Origin: Kingdonia uniflora
Lineage: Eukaryota; Streptophyta; Magnoliopsida; Ranunculales; Circaeasteraceae
Length of the DNA: 64,000 nt
Assembly: GCA_014058105.1 (NCBI GenBank)
Contig: JACGCM010000655.1
Coordinates: 2,192,501-2,256,500 of the forward strand
Direction of reading: 5' to 3'
Shown here: piece by piece, positions 62,420 through 64,000 of the stretch
Position numbering within the stretch: position 1 is the stretch's first letter
Layout: each line of letters starts with the position of its first letter
The notes under the pieces: model-generated
The model's database searches: none
What the model was told of the DNA's origin: nothing
What the model saw: the letters and a program-made list of their open reading frames with translations, nothing else
Program-made: the position numbers and the translations under genes

Positions 62420-62665
62420 TTCCTTGCCGCTAGTTTAGGAACCGCTGTGCGCAGTTAAGGAGCCTCATTTTTAGGGGGGGCGAGTCGTTTTTTTTTTAGA
62501 AGAGTTTCAAAAGGGGGGTGGAAATCCTAAAACACTTATGGTATCTGCGAATTTTATGACCAGAGCCATAACCCACTAGGGCATTCTGTTAGAGCTAGCA
62601 TTAGTAACAGAGCTGTAGGTGCAACTAGACAAGTCAAAGCGAGAGTTAGCGATATAAGCGGCTAG
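62420..62665 (+). pseudogene. Relic related to 8202-8444, ending in a 44-codon frame
   Basis: It shares CCGCTAGTTTAGGAACC-like and ATGACCAGAGC-like segments with the copy at 8.2 kb, interrupted here by a T-run. The last open frame (62531-62665) reads YGICEFYDQSHNPLGHSVRA then SISNRAVGATRQVKARVSDI, much longer than the equivalent end at 8.4 kb, which stops right after the shared DQS. Family not recognised. Confidence 0.35.
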
Positions 62666-62920
62666 GTTCAGCGCATTGCGCCAGTTGCAATAGCGATGGG
62701 TGAGTGAGGTAGCTTTCTAAACTACTAGAATAGGTTCTGAAAGACCAGAGCCATTTTTTTCATAAAAAAAGAAAGAAACAAAAGAGCTATAGCATAGCGA
62801 TAGTGAGGATCCTATTTCAAAAAAAGAAGGTACTACAGCAGTTGTAGTTTTTTTTGGAGGATCCTAAACATTTATTCTTTTCTTTTTCTCTGTACGCAAG
62901 TTTCCAACTTCTTCGCCTCA

Positions 62921-62994
62921 CGGGACTGACGGGACTCGAACCCGCAGCTTCCGCCTTGACAGGGCGGTGCTCTGACCAATTGAACTACAGCCCC
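62921..62994 (-). tRNA. trnD-GUC: tRNA-Asp (GUC), plastid-like
   Basis: On the minus strand it begins GGGGCTGTAGTTCAATTGGT and ends CAGTCCC with discriminator G, 74 nt. The anticodon stem is CCGCC/GGCGG with loop CTGTCAA; the anticodon GTC complements 62958-62960. The T-arm is GCGGG/CCCGT with loop TTCGAGT. It agrees almost base for base with plastid trnD-GUC except in the acceptor stem, so it is a plastid-derived mitochondrial tRNA. All arms pair, so it may be functional. Confidence 0.95.
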
Positions 62995-63006
62995 CTAAAA
63001 AAACAC

Positions 63007-63069
63007 TCCACTCGTTAGCGTTGGAAATCCACTCGTTAGCGTTGGAAATCCACTCGTTGGCGTTGGAAA
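63007..63069 (+). repeat. 21-bp tandem repeat, three copies
   Basis: TCCACTCGTTAGCGTTGGAAA repeats three times just upstream of trnD (in its direction of transcription); the third copy has GG for AG. The intervening CCCTAAAAAAACA contains an A-run unit. Confidence 0.92.
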
Positions 63070-64000
63070 AAGCATAGAAGGTAAGTAGTTTAGGAGTAAA
63101 AATGGGAGTACACCAAACCATCGTTATTTGTTCTTGTCTAGCTCTAAACCTTTGACACCTTTCTCAAAACTCAACGCGCAAAAGGTTTCAACAACCGCAG
63201 GTCTTGTCCTTATCCACCTTTTTTAAACTCTTAGCCCTAACAGAATTTCACTCCTTAGCTAGCACAAGGATCCTTCACTTATCTTTACTCTTTTAAACGT
63301 ACGCAAGTCCGTTAAAAAAGAACTCTAACAGAACCTATTATTGATCTTGTCTTTTAACGTACGCAAGTGACGCTCTAATGGCTCCAAACTACAAACTACT
63401 CCACCTTACACTCAGATTACACCGTACGCAAGTTCCTTCAGAACCAATGATTAGGATCCTATTTTCCATCATCCTAAACTACTAGCTTCACTATAGAAAA
63501 ATCCTACACTTGCGTACTAAACTACGAATAAGAGTTTACGTACGCAAGTTGCGTGTAGTTTCACTATGGAAAAATCCTACACTTGCGTACGTGGATTAGA
63601 GTTTGTAGTTTGGACACCCTAATGCCTTGTAGACTTACGTAGTTTAGGATCCTAAACTACCGCTATTAATCAGGTGGCCTCTTTTCTTTAATACTTGAAA
63701 CTTACGTACGGCTACCACCTCTGGTGTCCTTTTCTTTAGGAGCTCTTTGCTTTGCTTTGCTTAGAGCTATCGCGCTTCTTGAAGCTATCTATATATAGAG
63801 ATATTCGCGACCAGAAAGTGGAATAGGACTTGAAAGTCTAGGAGCGCCTAAGTATGTATAGGCAAGGCACTGGACTAGTAGCTCCCTATGCGGTATAGGC
63901 GTCATAGACTTGTTTATCTTTGGTGCCGCTAATCTACTTTTTTCAGCTATTTGCTCAATGGTCCGAGCCAAAAGCTCGATAGACATTACCAGTCCTCTAA
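63070..64000. other. Repeat-mosaic spacer at window end
   Basis: No gene seen. Dense in 9-bp units (near 63300, 63359, 63423, 63541 and 63581), CTAAACTAC units, the 31-bp composite at 63686 and a GGATCC palindrome. The minus-strand open frame 63789-63986 has no recognised family. Confidence 0.55.
63639..63660. repeat. 22-bp GGATCC-centred palindrome, third copy
   Basis: It is identical to 17810-17831 and 39317-39338. Here the left flank is TAGACTTAC and the right flank CGCTATTAATC, so only the palindrome is shared. Confidence 0.95.

Noticed and set aside
1..64000. Interpreting the 11-mer as restriction-site, promoter or replication-origin motif
   Set aside because: The filled/empty comparisons show nine of its bases are inserted as a block. 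There is no consistent placement upstream of the tRNA genes or open frames, and both orientations are about equally used.
1..64000. The known 36-bp Bpu elements of cycad mitochondria
   Set aside because: Those are longer mobile sequences with AAGG terminal repeats and a Bpu10I site. The unit here is nine bases with a different sequence, so it is at most an analogy.

Overview
This window looks like plant mitochondrial DNA of the large, gene-poor type. The reasons are a mitochondrial-type tRNA-Pro(UGG) gene, two tRNA genes close to plastid forms (tRNA-Trp(CCA) and tRNA-Asp(GUC), both common plastid imports in seed-plant mitochondria), and two decayed copies of a B-family DNA polymerase of the kind carried by mitochondrial linear plasmids. 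I see no rRNA, no respiratory-chain or ribosomal-protein gene and no exon that I can recognise. The species cannot be named from this sequence; a seed plant with an expanded mitochondrial genome is an inference.

Layout: 1-1.65 kb is repeat-mosaic spacer. 1.69-3.43 kb holds polymerase relic 1 (exonuclease motif III, polymerase motifs A, B and C, charged tail; several frameshifts). 3.4-36.2 kb is spacer dense in short repeats, with tandem arrays near 8.9, 22.3, 23.2, 24.0, 28.6, 30.9-31.3 and 35.1 kb. trnP is at 36.2 kb. 36.3-50.9 kb is more spacer. 50.88-51.5 kb holds polymerase relic 2 (3' half only). 51.5-58.5 kb is spacer. 58.5-59.2 kb is a repeat-poor island with two unexplained open frames on opposite strands. 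trnW is at 60.9 kb (minus) and trnD at 62.95 kb (minus).

The outstanding feature is what fills the spacer. It is built from a small vocabulary of very short units repeated on both strands: the 11-mer ACTTGCGTACG (about 150 exact copies counted by eye, against roughly 0.03 expected at random), CTAAACTAC/GTAGTTTAG, AGGATCCT, GTAATGTCTATA/GTAATGTATATTTT, runs such as TTTTTTTA, TTTAAA, CTATAGCTATAG and a 21-bp unit ending TTCCACCGTCT.

The two polymerase relics are paralogous, so each serves as an empty-site control for the other. At three places one copy carries exactly nine extra bases (CTTGCGTAC, or its complement GTACGCAAG) where the other has an uninterrupted A-G (C-T) step. A fourth insertion in relic 1 is inferred from the reading frame. 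Duplicated DNA near 49.7 kb shows the same thing with flanks that match perfectly, and near 20.9 kb with near-identical left flanks. The unit therefore seems to be a 9-bp, orientation-specific insertion at AG dinucleotides that adds three codons without shifting frame. A second unit (8 bp, GTAGTTTA) and a third (about 11 bp, TAGACATTACG) sit at the same homologous position of the two relics and do shift frame. This looks like a family of micro-insertions of unknown mechanism, and it is the main candidate here for something undescribed.
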